The notes beneath the pieces are model-generated. The model searched no databases. It saw nothing but the letters and a program-made list of their open reading frames with translations, and was not told the DNA's origin. A DNA stretch of 29,624 nucleotides from a virus, in IMG/VR virus record IMGVR_UViG_3300042868_010049, positions 1-29,624 of that record; one strand, 5' to 3'. The position numbers and the translations under genes were made by a program. Of this stretch, positions 15,415-22,417 are shown piece by piece (within the stretch, counting starts at the first letter, position 1; every line of letters starts with the position of its first letter).

Positions 15415-16277
15415 TTAGTTATGTCTTTGTAAAGTTTACACACAGTTCCAAAAGTTTGTTTCTTGAGGCATTTCCACTTAGCGTTCTTGGTCGGAACAGC
15501 AAACTTGCAGGACCGGCAATTCTTGTCAGCAGGCTTGTTCTTCTGACAAACCCCAAGGACAGCGCAGTAGCGACACTTGTAATGTGATCCTGTGCTGGAA
15601 ATCTTCGGAGGCGGCTCCTGCCGGTTGATGACTTTGTCAGCCTTATCGTGAAGAACAGCGAAGCTCCGCTTGTCGCGCTTGATCCACTGAAACTCAAGGT
15701 GATCGTCATCTTTGCACACAGCACAGAACAGACAGGCATCGACCCCGAAATATGCCATATAAAGCTGCATCTGTCCGTAATACTTCGGATCACTAACAGC
15801 AACACCTTTCTTTTGCAGCTCCTTAAAGCGCTTTAGGTTGTAACTCTTATACTCAGCGAGAAAAGGCTTCTTGGTCCACTTGTCCCGAAACTTGGGAAGG
15901 AACAACTCACCCGTCTCGTCCACAAGGAATCCGTCGCAGTGCCCGGATAGATGACCCTCGAAATCCTTGACCTCGAACTGCTCGCCGTTCTTATCAACAT
16001 CGTAAACTGTTAGACCCGCAGCTCTCAACAGGATGATGAAGACATACTCTTCCCGGTGACCTCTACGGAAAAGCCGGAGCATACGTGGTGGGAAGGTATC
16101 GAGAACAGCATGACGGAACTTCATCCACTCCGCCCGCAAGCAGTCACTCGCCAGCGCAGACATCCCAAGATACTTCCGGCGACCTTTATCAGCCGGAATC
16201 TTGACAGTGTATTCCTCAGCGGGCTGGGAGGCACTGTAGGCGTCAATGCGCTCCTGTAGCTTTTCGATGTCGATCAC
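15411..16277 (-). CDS. PD-(D/E)XK nuclease with C-terminal cysteine cluster (Cas4/RecB-like)
   Basis: 288 aa. Catalytic signature: GHCDGFL (D115), AEYKS (E142, K144) and YYGQMQLYM (Q169, Q171), the usual D...ExK...Q order of RecB/Cas4-type exonucleases. The C-terminus has seven spaced cysteines (C235, C238, C244, C254, C257, C270, C280), including YKCRYC and NCRSC, so a metal or iron-sulfur site is likely. The start is GTG at 16275-16277; the next in-frame Met is residue 39, too late for a complete domain. It overlaps the helicase by ATGA and follows mazG by 11 nt. It probably resects DNA for recombination together with the Sak4-like protein and RusA. Confidence 0.9.
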   Translation of the reverse strand: MIDIEKLQERIDAYSASQPAEEYTVKIPADKGRRKYLGMSALASDCLRAEWMKFRHAVLDTFPPRMLRLFRRGHREEYVFIILLRAAGLTVYDVDKNGEQFEVKDFEGHLSGHCDGFLVDETGELFLPKFRDKWTKKPFLAEYKSYNLKRFKELQKKGVAVSDPKYYGQMQLYMAYFGVDACLFCAVCKDDDHLEFQWIKRDKRSFAVLHDKADKVINRQEPPPKISSTGSHYKCRYCAVLGVCQKNKPADKNCRSCKFAVPTKNAKWKCLKKQTFGTVCKLYKDITK

Positions 16278-16288
16278 AGGGATTTCAG

Positions 16289-16693
16289 TTAGAACTTCTT
16301 CCCACCATCCTTGGCACGATTCTCAGGTTTGTGGTCCTGACGATGGACGTTATATACCAGCTTCTCAGCCACGGCACCTCCAAGGTCCATACCCATCGCA
16401 CCTGCGAGGTCACAGATACGAATGAGAGCGTCAGCAAGCTCGACCTCGACCATCTTTCGATGTGGGAGCTTGTCGTCCATCTGGTCCTTTCGGTAGCCCT
16501 CGGTTGCCTCGCTGACCTCGCTGTGGATCAAGAGAAGCTTTTCAGCAACCGTCCCGCGCTGCGGAGGAAGGAGACCTTCCCACCAACCGGCTTCTTCTGC
16601 GAGACCGTGACAGGTTTCGACAACCTCGTTGACTAGCGGTGAAAACGCCTCAATAGCGCCGGGAAATGTAATAGTTGTTTGGAATCGTTTCAT
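16289..16693 (-). CDS. mazG: MazG-like nucleoside triphosphate pyrophosphohydrolase
   Basis: 134 aa, one MazG module. The metal-binding acidic helices are visible: EKLLLIHSEVSEATEG (E59, E62) and VEVELADALIRICD (E83, E85, D88). Family members hydrolyse (d)NTPs to monophosphates. Phage versions are thought to tune nucleotide pools or host (p)ppGpp signalling; the substrate here is unknown. The start overlaps the rusA stop by ATGA, and the nuclease follows after 11 nt. Confidence 0.9.
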   Translation of the reverse strand: MKRFQTTITFPGAIEAFSPLVNEVVETCHGLAEEAGWWEGLLPPQRGTVAEKLLLIHSEVSEATEGYRKDQMDDKLPHRKMVEVELADALIRICDLAGAMGMDLGGAVAEKLVYNVHRQDHKPENRAKDGGKKF

Positions 16694-17061
16694 AATTCGA
16701 GAATGGTAAAGTGAACTTCGAGTCGAGGATTTTCTTTGTCGTAATGGTGGTCACCCGGAAATACCTTCCAAGTTGAGTCATCTTGACCAGAGGCATCGGC
16801 AAAACCGTCTTCGTATGCCTTAAATAGATTACCACATAAGTTAGATAGGTCGTGGCGTCCCTTGGTTTTCCAGTATGGGTGGAGTGTTAGAGTCTCAATG
16901 ATGAAACCGAACGGGAGATCGAGGCTGGCTGTTTGCGTTCGAAACTCCCGTTCGGCCCGAGTCCGATGCTCCGCCGTCAAGCGATACTTCTTACCCCAAT
17001 GGCATCTCACGTTCGGTGAGAGGGATCGGTGTGGCAAGGGTAGCGTGACGACGAAGTTCAT
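16690..17061 (-). CDS. rusA: RusA-like Holliday junction resolvase
   Basis: 123 aa, the typical length. It begins with a beta strand and LPLPHRSLSPNVRCHW, the RusA N-terminal signature. The catalytic acidic residues fall in GRHDLSN (D71), FKAYEDGF (K81, D85) and SGQDDS (D94, D95). RusA dimers cut Holliday junctions symmetrically, resolving recombination or replication intermediates before packaging. It overlaps mazG by 4 nt and lies 24 nt after the ssDNA-binding gene. The leader has no Shine-Dalgarno. Confidence 0.93.
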   Translation of the reverse strand: MNFVVTLPLPHRSLSPNVRCHWGKKYRLTAEHRTRAEREFRTQTASLDLPFGFIIETLTLHPYWKTKGRHDLSNLCGNLFKAYEDGFADASGQDDSTWKVFPGDHHYDKENPRLEVHFTILEL

Positions 17062-17085
17062 CGGTGATTTTAGGCGAGGGTCGGA

Positions 17086-17811
17086 TTACTCCCAAGGCAT
17101 CTTCTTGCCGCCCTTTGCTTTGGAGGTCTTGGCGGGAGGTGCCTCTTCTTCCTCTTCTTCCTCTTCTTCCTCTTCTTCCTCTTCTTCCTCTTCTTCCTCT
17201 TCTTCCTCGTCAGCGGGAGGCGAAACGACCTTGCCTTTCTTGGAGAGAGCTTTCAGCTCTTCCTGAGTAGGTTTTTTCTTGGCCTTGGAGGTCTTGGCCG
17301 GAGGAGTTTCCTCTTCCTCTTCTTCGTCCTCGTCCTCGTCCTCGTCGTTCTCCTCTTCCTCTTCCTCTTCCTCTTCCTCGTCCTCTTCTTCGCCCAAGGT
17401 AGTGCCTTCTTCGAAGATGGTGGAGATGTTGACGTAGGTTTTCCCGGCGTTGGCACCCTTGCCCTTGCTCTCGCGGGTGGTGATTTCCACCACCTTGCCG
17501 ACGAACTGAGCGAACCGCTTCGGGGTGATAACTCCTTCGAGGCCACAGGCTTCGGCGAATGCTTTGACTTCGCCCTCGGCGATGGAACGACGCTGTTCGT
17601 CGTCAGCCATGACTGCGATGTAGTAGCGGAAATCGCCCTTGTCCTTGTGGTGAAGTGTAACTTCGATTTGTTGAGTCTTCCCGGTAGGGTCAGACTTCAC
17701 CGGCTTCATCACCATTCCGGTGATGGTGTAGTTGTGCGTCCCCAGAAGAAGATCGCGAATGGCGTTGTCGTTGATGGACTTCACCTTTTTAGTATCAATT
17801 TTCCAGCTCAT
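17086..17811 (-). CDS. Putative ssDNA-binding protein with two polyglutamate tails
   Basis: 241 aa. The first roughly 135 residues look like an OB-type beta domain (HNYTITGMVMKPV, IEVTLHHKDKGDFRYYIAVM, GKVVEITTRESKGKGANAGKTYVNISTI). The rest is extreme low complexity: an Asp/Glu tract, PPAKTSKAK, a short basic linker, a pure Glu run of about 22, then PPAKTSKAK again and the terminal MPWE. Acidic tails ending in an aromatic residue are usual in SSB proteins and recruit partners. Position between rusA and the ACP-like/Sak4-like genes supports a recombination role. The fold assignment is inference; another OB-fold phage protein remains possible. Confidence 0.65.
   Translation of the reverse strand: MSWKIDTKKVKSINDNAIRDLLLGTHNYTITGMVMKPVKSDPTGKTQQIEVTLHHKDKGDFRYYIAVMADDEQRRSIAEGEVKAFAEACGLEGVITPKRFAQFVGKVVEITTRESKGKGANAGKTYVNISTIFEEGTTLGEEEDEEEEEEEEEENDEDEDEDEEEEEETPPAKTSKAKKKPTQEELKALSKKGKVVSPPADEEEEEEEEEEEEEEEEEEEEEEAPPAKTSKAKGGKKMPWE
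17143..17205 (-). repeat. Perfect 9-bp tandem repeat (7 copies) encoding polyglutamate
   Basis: The plus strand shows seven uninterrupted copies of CTCTTCTTC, read as Glu triplets on the minus strand. A second, imperfect Glu/Asp tract with CTCTTC and GTCCTC units lies at about 17308-17392. Such runs are prone to replication slippage, so tract length may vary between isolates and assemblies. Confidence 0.95.
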
Positions 17812-17864
17812 GTGCGTGGTAGTTGTAGTGTTGTTGGTTTGGTTTGGTTTGGTTTCTGCCAGAT
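17812..17864 (-). promoter_or_regulatory. A/C-only leader with CCAAA pentamer repeats before the SSB-like gene
   Basis: This 53-nt gap on the minus strand carries about four head-to-tail CCAAA units (17833-17856), then a G-free stretch running into CACGCACATG. There is no Shine-Dalgarno. Such an unstructured leader would suit high translation of an abundant SSB (inference). Confidence 0.5.
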
Positions 17865-18101
17865 TTACTGGAGATCGTGAATGGCGCGAACGATGTCGGT
17901 CACGCCGATGAAAGTTTTGAACTGCTTTGCTGTAATCGTTACACCATGCTCGCTGGTAATGTCTTCGAGCAGGTCGGAAACGTCCAGATCGGTGAGACCC
18001 AGCGCGGTGATCGGTGTCTCCGCTGAAACCGATTCCGTAGGGAGTCCGGTGTAGTCGGATACAATCTCAAGAACAGATAGAAGTGTGTCGTCCTCACTCA
18101 T
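17865..18101 (-). CDS. Acyl-carrier-protein-like protein lacking the phosphopantetheine serine
   Basis: 78 aa, the normal ACP length. The pattern follows ACP: a first helix (LLSVLEIVSDYTGLP), the loop SAETPITALGL, then TDLDVSDLLEDITSEHGVTI and a last helix after FKTFIGVTDIVRAI. Where ACPs have Asp-Ser-Leu-Asp, this has Thr-Asp-Leu-Asp, so the serine that carries 4'-phosphopantetheine is Asp. It therefore cannot be an ordinary acyl carrier. It may be a repurposed ACP fold, a decoy for host ACP partners, or a permanently negative mimic of the modified form. It sits in the replication operon between the SSB-like gene and a small basic protein gene, with A/C-rich gaps on both sides. Confidence 0.7.
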   Translation of the reverse strand: MSEDDTLLSVLEIVSDYTGLPTESVSAETPITALGLTDLDVSDLLEDITSEHGVTITAKQFKTFIGVTDIVRAIHDLQ

Positions 18102-18118
18102 AAGTCAAAATGTTAGGG

Positions 18119-18391
18119 TTACTTCTTGAAAGCGGACTTGCAACCGGCAGCGTGAGCACGTCGGCGGTTCTTGCGGATTTGCCGTTGGTTGGACGGAATC
18201 CGTGAGGGAGCAACCTGCGCTACTTGAGGCAGAGTAATAGCAGGACTCGGCACGAAATGCGGACGTGTAAACTTTTGTGTATCTCTCGGCTGCACAGCAG
18301 AAATTGCAACCGGTGTGGTCGGAATCCGAGAACGTGCTCCAAAAATGGAAGCTGTCGCGAGAGCTAGTGATGCGGCAATTCTTTTGAACAT
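18119..18391 (-). CDS. Small basic protein with signal-like N-terminus (90 aa)
   Basis: Not recognised. The N-terminus MFKRIAASLALATASIFGA looks like a short signal peptide or membrane anchor with a possible cut after Ala. The remainder is rich in Pro, Ser, Arg and Lys and ends in RQIRKNRRRAHAAGCKSAFKK, strongly positive. The leader is A/C-rich (ACAACCACC before ATG), and a TCTAACAG word lies within it. The gene is in line with its operon neighbours (17-nt and 29-nt gaps). It could be an exported or nucleic-acid-binding peptide; neither is shown. Confidence 0.5.
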   Translation of the reverse strand: MFKRIAASLALATASIFGARSRIPTTPVAISAVQPRDTQKFTRPHFVPSPAITLPQVAQVAPSRIPSNQRQIRKNRRRAHAAGCKSAFKK

Positions 18392-18420
18392 GGTGGTTGT
18401 CTGTTAGATGTTGGTGGTCG

Positions 18421-19206
18421 TTACTTGGTTGTCTTCTTTTTCTTGGTGGACTTCACCGGATCTTCGATGATACCCCCCTGAAGCTTGTAGATGATACGGG
18501 CAAGGTGTGGAACCTCAAGCTCTTTGAGCAAGCCTCCGCGATTTTTGGCGAAGCGGTCGCTGTCCCCTTGGTGGCAGCGCAGGACGCGCTCAGAATTACC
18601 GGCCTCGTCCATCTCGGAATCGAGGTAGAGGACATGAGCAAGCTCGTAGCAGAACTTTTCAGCGAACGCTTTACCTTCGAATGAAGGGCTGTAGATGAGT
18701 TCGCCTGTCTCGCCATCTTCGATGCGTGTGGTGTGGCATAGGAAAACACAGTGCTTGTCACCACCCATGAGAGTCTCAAGGAGGCCGATAGCTTGATCGT
18801 TATGTTCGCCGTAGGCTTTACGTCCATCAGCAAAGTCTTTCTTTTGCTGTTTCAAGATAAGCCGGGAAGCTTTCGAGAATGAGTCGAACACGATGGTATC
18901 GTAGTCAGGTGACTCCATGGCGAAGTTGACGGCAGCTTCGAATGAAGTCGGTTCGTAGGCTTCGATGTAAGGAATGTCGTAAAGGATGTCTGAGCGACCG
19001 GCACCGAAGACCTTTTCAAGAGTCACCGGCTGGAGGGACTCCTCCCCGGTCTTCTCTGTTAGAATGACAATCGGATTGTATCCGGCGAGCGTCGCCGCCA
19101 GTGTGGTCTTGCCCATCCCGGCAGGACCGTGGACAGCGATTTTCTTGAACGTCATCGAAGCGGACTTTGCGGTGCTCTTGACTTTGATTTTCGATTTAAT
19201 GGCCAT
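18421..19206 (-). CDS. Sak4-like RecA-fold ATPase (single-strand annealing type)
   Basis: 261 aa. Walker A is HGPAGMGKTT (26-35) and Walker B is DTIVFDSFS (103-111). The rest follows the RecA-core pattern: a polar segment around CVFLCHTTRIEDGETGE, then strands around HVLYLDSEMDE. The C-terminus is a basic KSTKKKKTTK tail. Phage proteins of this size and pattern are Sak4-type recombinases that anneal or pair single strands with the help of SSB. The nearby SSB-like gene, nuclease and rusA support that. It could instead be a more general phage NTP-binding protein, as the Walker motifs are shared. Confidence 0.8.
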   Translation of the reverse strand: MAIKSKIKVKSTAKSASMTFKKIAVHGPAGMGKTTLAATLAGYNPIVILTEKTGEESLQPVTLEKVFGAGRSDILYDIPYIEAYEPTSFEAAVNFAMESPDYDTIVFDSFSKASRLILKQQKKDFADGRKAYGEHNDQAIGLLETLMGGDKHCVFLCHTTRIEDGETGELIYSPSFEGKAFAEKFCYELAHVLYLDSEMDEAGNSERVLRCHQGDSDRFAKNRGGLLKELEVPHLARIIYKLQGGIIEDPVKSTKKKKTTK

Positions 19207-19366
19207 TGCGTTGTTTGGTGAAAGGGGTGGGAGGTGCGTGTTTTTGGTTGGCGGGTTATGTGTCCGTTGCTAAAGGCTCAAGCTTCTCTATCCGTCGTTG
19301 CGCTTGGTTGTTCCTTCAGCCATTTCACGTCATCTACGCGGAGATGTTACCTTCCCATTTGTTAGA
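19207..19366. other. 160-nt gap without a gene
   Basis: This is the largest gap in the replication block. It holds one TGTTAG word near 19360, just beyond the stop of the next gene, and ends in a pyrimidine-rich, then A/C-rich leader into the Sak4-like ATG. I find no convincing small gene, tRNA or terminator. An internal promoter is possible but cannot be assigned. Confidence 0.5.
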
Positions 19367-19810
19367 TCACTTGAAGGTGACTTCAGGTGGTCCGGGTTTG
19401 GTGACGATGTAGTCGTCGAGAATTTCAGAATGCTCCCGGTAGGCCGAAGTGACGACTTCAGGCTTCCAGCGAATTGCAGCGAGTGCGATGTCGCCCTGCT
19501 CTTGTCCGAGACGCTCAGCGTCCTCGACACTGATAGAACGGTTGAGCTTGCGGGTGATCCCGACCTTCACACCGTCGATGGTGATGGTCTTCGATCCCTC
19601 CTCTCCATTGTGGAGAGCGTCGGCAACGAAGAGGCGAATCTTCAACTGCTCTTCGCGGAGCTTTTCCAGTGATTCGGAAATCTCTTGCAGGCGAGTCCGT
19701 GCGGCGACGAGCTGCTTCTTTCCGATGGGGTATTTGACCTCGCTGTTAGGTGATGCTTTGGCAGCAGGTTTAGCAGGGGTTTTCTTTGGTGCTTTGGTGG
19801 TGGTGGCCAT
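19367..19810 (-). CDS. Conserved-looking phage protein with coiled coil (147 aa)
   Basis: The N-terminal 25 residues are Ala/Lys/Pro/Thr-rich and disordered. Residues 30-60 form a coiled coil (QLVAARTRLQEISESLEKLREEQL). The rest, including LFVADALHNGEEGSKTITIDGVKVGITRKLNRSI and RWKPEV...DYIVTKPGPPEVTF, resembles a small family commonly found beside phage recombination genes. I recall the pattern but cannot name a function. It is the first gene of the leftward replication block, directly behind the divergent control region, with an A/C-rich leader (CCACCAACCACT before ATG). Confidence 0.75.
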   Translation of the reverse strand: MATTTKAPKKTPAKPAAKASPNSEVKYPIGKKQLVAARTRLQEISESLEKLREEQLKIRLFVADALHNGEEGSKTITIDGVKVGITRKLNRSISVEDAERLGQEQGDIALAAIRWKPEVVTSAYREHSEILDDYIVTKPGPPEVTFK

Positions 19811-19914
19811 AGTGGTTGGTGGTTACGAGAGCGAAGTTGAACGGTTTTACGAATAACACAAGAATAATTTTCATTCTGGACAAAATAATTTTTCAGGGCT
19901 AGGAACTCCCCGCC
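19811..19914. promoter_or_regulatory. Divergent control region with AT-rich direct repeats
   Basis: This 104-nt region lies between the leftward replication block and the rightward HTH-primase genes, so it should hold divergent promoters. AATAATTTTCA at 19863-19873 recurs as AATAATTTTTCA at 19884-19895, starting 21 bp later (two helical turns), a good operator pair for the HTH protein encoded next to it. Candidate -35 elements are TTGAAC (19837, plus) and TTGTCC (minus, from 19883), but neither has an ideal -10 at 17 bp. The promoter calls are therefore weak. Confidence 0.5.
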
Positions 19915-20136
19915 ATGTCTGACCAAGACCCCATGACCACACTGCGAACGCTGGTGCGGGCTTCGGATCTGCACCTCACGCAGATTTCAACACGAAGCTC
20001 CGTGCCCTATGGAACGCTCTATCGAGCTATCCGAAAAGGGAAAAGCCTGAATGTTGACGCTTACGCGGCAGTCTATCAGGTTCTAACAGGTAACAGTCTT
20101 GTGGCAACTACTACGATTCCAGTAGATGAGCACTGA
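19915..20136 (+). CDS. Small helix-turn-helix protein (Cro/repressor-like)
   Basis: 73 aa. LTQISTRSSVPYGTLYRAIRKGKSLNVDAYAAVYQVL fits the HTH_3/XRE plan: a helix, a turn at Ser-Val-Pro, then a recognition helix with Tyr and Arg. It is the first rightward gene and overlaps the primase start by 11 nt. It probably binds DNA in the adjacent divergent region. The repeats at 19863-19895, or the dispersed CTACTA-N6-TAGTAG palindromes (one ends exactly at the primase ATG), are candidate sites. Whether it controls lysogeny or only timing is unknown; no integrase or partner repressor is in the window. Confidence 0.75.
   Translation: MSDQDPMTTLRTLVRASDLHLTQISTRSSVPYGTLYRAIRKGKSLNVDAYAAVYQVLTGNSLVATTTIPVDEH
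20108..20125. promoter_or_regulatory. CTACTA-N6-TAGTAG-type palindrome at the primase start (one mismatch)
   Basis: CTACTA-CGATTC-CAGTAG ends one base before the primase ATG at 20126 and overlaps the end of the HTH gene. A protein bound here could block primase translation or local transcription (inference). Confidence 0.55.
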
Positions 20137-22417
20137 ACAAATACCGGAAGAGCTGAAGAAGCTCCAGCAGTGGGTCTGCTTCGATGTGTCGGAGGATGGG
20201 AGAAAGCTCCCCTTCATCCCCGGAACCACAAAGCTCGCATCCTCCGACCGTCCGCACGAATGGCGTTCATTCCGCATGGCGCTCAAGGACGTGACAGAAG
20301 GGAAGCGCCAGCATCTCGGGTTTGCCTTCTCGTCCGATGACCCCTACGTCTTCCTTGACCTCGACGATCCATCCGACAAGGACCAACAGCGGATCTGGAA
20401 ACGACTCAACACCTATTCACAGCGCTCCGTCTCCGGCGACGGTTGCCATCTCATCTGCCGGGGCAATTTCAAGGGGAGCGGGCGGCACCCGGCCAAGAAG
20501 TCGATGGGACTTTTCAAGGAACGCCGTTTCTGCCTGATGACAGGCGATGTGGTCGGAGGACGTTCTACTATAAACGTAGTAGCTGACGAAGACCTCGAAG
20601 CAATCGCCCGCTGGCTGGGCGGAGGCACCAAGACCGGCGAGGAGTTGATCGAGCACGAATCAGAGATCCCGGACCTGACTGTCTATCAGATGGGTGTGGA
20701 CAGGTTCCAAAAATACAAAGCTCTGGCCAACGGGGACTGGCAGCAGTTCGAGGAATACGGCGGAGACCACTCCACAGCCGACCACGCTTTCCTAGCGATG
20801 CTTTGTGACCTAACAGATTCCAACGATCAGGTCCGCAAACTCTTCTACTACTCCGGCATGTGGAATGATTCGCGTGCTGCCAAGAAAGCCGCCCACGGTC
20901 TCCACGGATACGTCAACCGGACGATCAAGAAGGTCCGCTCTGAGCAGGCGAGGGTTCAAGCAATCGAGGACAAAATCACCTTGGCACTCTTCGAGGAAGA
21001 AGAGATCCCTGAGCAACCTGTAGAAACTACTATGCCCGTAGTAATTGAAAAGACCGGCAGCACCGACCTGATTGAGAGCTTACCTGACGGACTAATCAAG
21101 CAGGCAGCTCGATACGTCCACAAGTCGAGCATTCTCCCGCTACAGGAGTCCTCCCTCCTCGCTGCTCTAACACTGTTCTCCGGGATGTGTGGGCGTGCGT
21201 GGCTGACACCGACAATGTCGGGGTTGAATCTGTGGCTCGTCCTCGTCGCCGACACTGGATCTGGAAAGGACCAGTTCAACAAAGGATTGGGGCGCATCCT
21301 CGGGGCACTGGCGAAGCGCCAGCCATCCGCGCTCAACATCCTCGGCGGTGAGTTCGTATCCGGCCCTGCGGTCGAGCAGGCGTTACAGGACACCAAACGG
21401 TATATCTCCTACGTCCCCGAGTTCGGCCACTTCTTTCAGCGCGTCAGCAACCCCAACGCTCCCGACCACATGAAGACGCTCCAGCAGCAGCTTCTCGACG
21501 CATTCAACGCCGCCGACAGATCGGGTCAGCTCAGGTGCCGAAAGCGGGCGCAGAGAGCGGAAGGTCCACCGATCATCGAGCGCCCGTGCGTGTGCCTTGT
21601 CGGAGAGACCACACCGACCTCGATGTTCGACAGCCTATCTATCAGGGACATTTCAACCGGCTTCCTCCCACGTCTCACCATCTTGGAGTCAGCGCCGGAT
21701 TCGTGGTCGGACGAGGAGAACCCACAACACGGAGCGCTCCCTAGCAAGAAGTTCATGGACAAACTTGAGGAGTTGTTCATCGTCACCAACGCCGCCGATC
21801 TAAAGAATAGTTATACAGTCGTCGAACAGACAGAGGCGGCAGAGAAGCTCCTGAAGGCTTACAGATACAACAAACGTAAAATCACACGTAACTGCGACTC
21901 CCCGGTTGAGAAGGATGTCATCAACCGCGCTGGACTAAAGGTTCTCCGCTTGGCATCTCTTCTGGCCATTGCGGAGGACTTCTACAATCCGACCATTTCA
22001 GTAGAGCACGCAAAATGGTCTATCAACTTTATTGATAGAACCGACGAGGCTGTTCTCCAGCGCTTTACCTCCGGCAACGTCGGACAAGGTCAAGTCAAGC
22101 AGGAGACGGAGATCCTAAGAGTTGTTAGAAAGCTGGCGCAAACCAGTGTCAAGGAGCGCATCCGCATGAAGATGGTTCCTAAAGTGGCAAAGGACCGGAC
22201 TGTCATCCCCTACGGAACACTCAAGAACCGCTGTGTCGGTCTATCATGCTTTGCTTCTGATAGAGCTGGTGCTGTTAGTGCCTTCGACAAGGCTGTCAAA
22301 AACCTCAACGAGTCAGGCGTCCTCATCACGCTACCACAACAAATGGCGGCTGATAGATACGACACCGTCCGTGGAAAACTCCTATTCTACGACAAAGATG
22401 CCGACACGACCGATTGA
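20126..22417 (+). CDS. Primase-helicase: prim-pol-like N-terminus plus DUF3987-type ATPase
   Basis: 763 aa. N-terminal domain, about 10-170: QWVCFDV, then FLDLDD (D78, D80) and SVSGDGCH (H108), then RFCLMTGDVV, the order of archaeo-eukaryotic-type primase (prim-pol) domains in phage and plasmid primases. A linker (about 175-300) contains a helical PriCT-like piece. The C-terminal ATPase has Walker A ADTGSGKDQF (about residue 375), a Walker-B-like YVPEFG, and the sensor region ERPCVCLVGETTP, as in DUF3987 helicase-like proteins. It would prime and unwind DNA for the family A polymerase encoded on the other strand. The start is set by overlap with the HTH stop; there is no Shine-Dalgarno. Two CTACTA-N6-TAGTAG-type palindromes lie inside the gene. 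Confidence 0.85.
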   Translation: MSTEQIPEELKKLQQWVCFDVSEDGRKLPFIPGTTKLASSDRPHEWRSFRMALKDVTEGKRQHLGFAFSSDDPYVFLDLDDPSDKDQQRIWKRLNTYSQRSVSGDGCHLICRGNFKGSGRHPAKKSMGLFKERRFCLMTGDVVGGRSTINVVADEDLEAIARWLGGGTKTGEELIEHESEIPDLTVYQMGVDRFQKYKALANGDWQQFEEYGGDHSTADHAFLAMLCDLTDSNDQVRKLFYYSGMWNDSRAAKKAAHGLHGYVNRTIKKVRSEQARVQAIEDKITLALFEEEEIPEQPVETTMPVVIEKTGSTDLIESLPDGLIKQAARYVHKSSILPLQESSLLAALTLFSGMCGRAWLTPTMSGLNLWLVLVADTGSGKDQFNKGLGRILGALAKRQPSALNILGGEFVSGPAVEQALQDTKRYISYVPEFGHFFQRVSNPNAPDHMKTLQQQLLDAFNAADRSGQLRCRKRAQRAEGPPIIERPCVCLVGETTPTSMFDSLSIRDISTGFLPRLTILESAPDSWSDEENPQHGALPSKKFMDKLEELFIVTNAADLKNSYTVVEQTEAAEKLLKAYRYNKRKITRNCDSPVEKDVINRAGLKVLRLASLLAIAEDFYNPTISVEHAKWSINFIDRTDEAVLQRFTSGNVGQGQVKQETEILRVVRKLAQTSVKERIRMKMVPKVAKDRTVIPYGTLKNRCVGLSCFASDRAGAVSAFDKAVKNLNESGVLITLPQQMAADRYDTVRGKLLFYDKDADTTD
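20575..20592. promoter_or_regulatory. Perfect CTACTA-N6-TAGTAG palindrome inside the primase gene
   Basis: CTACTA-TAAACG-TAGTAG, both six-base arms perfect. It lies in the prim-pol part of the primase-helicase gene. Confidence 0.6.
21027..21044. promoter_or_regulatory. CTACTA-N6-TAGTAG-type palindrome inside the primase gene (one mismatch)
   Basis: CTACTA-TGCCCG-TAGTAA, 11 of 12 arm bases. It lies at the linker between the primase and ATPase domains, 452 bp after the previous copy. Confidence 0.55.

Noticed and set aside
17143-17392. The CTTCTT-rich tract as a CRISPR-like or noncoding satellite array
   Set aside because: It stays in frame as Glu/Asp codons within an intact gene and has no unique spacers.
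19207-19366. Very short frames (about 11 codons) in the gap before the Sak4-like gene
   Set aside because: They are too short and lack any initiation signal or conservation evidence.
13789-19810. A Cas4-linked CRISPR system because of the Cas4-like nuclease
   Set aside because: No cas1/cas2 genes and no repeat array are present; the nuclease sits in a standard phage recombination operon.
22233-22397. An upstream extension of the HNH gene to 22233
   Set aside because: It lies wholly within the primase coding sequence; the ATG at 22398 gives a normal overlapping start directly before the recognisable protein.
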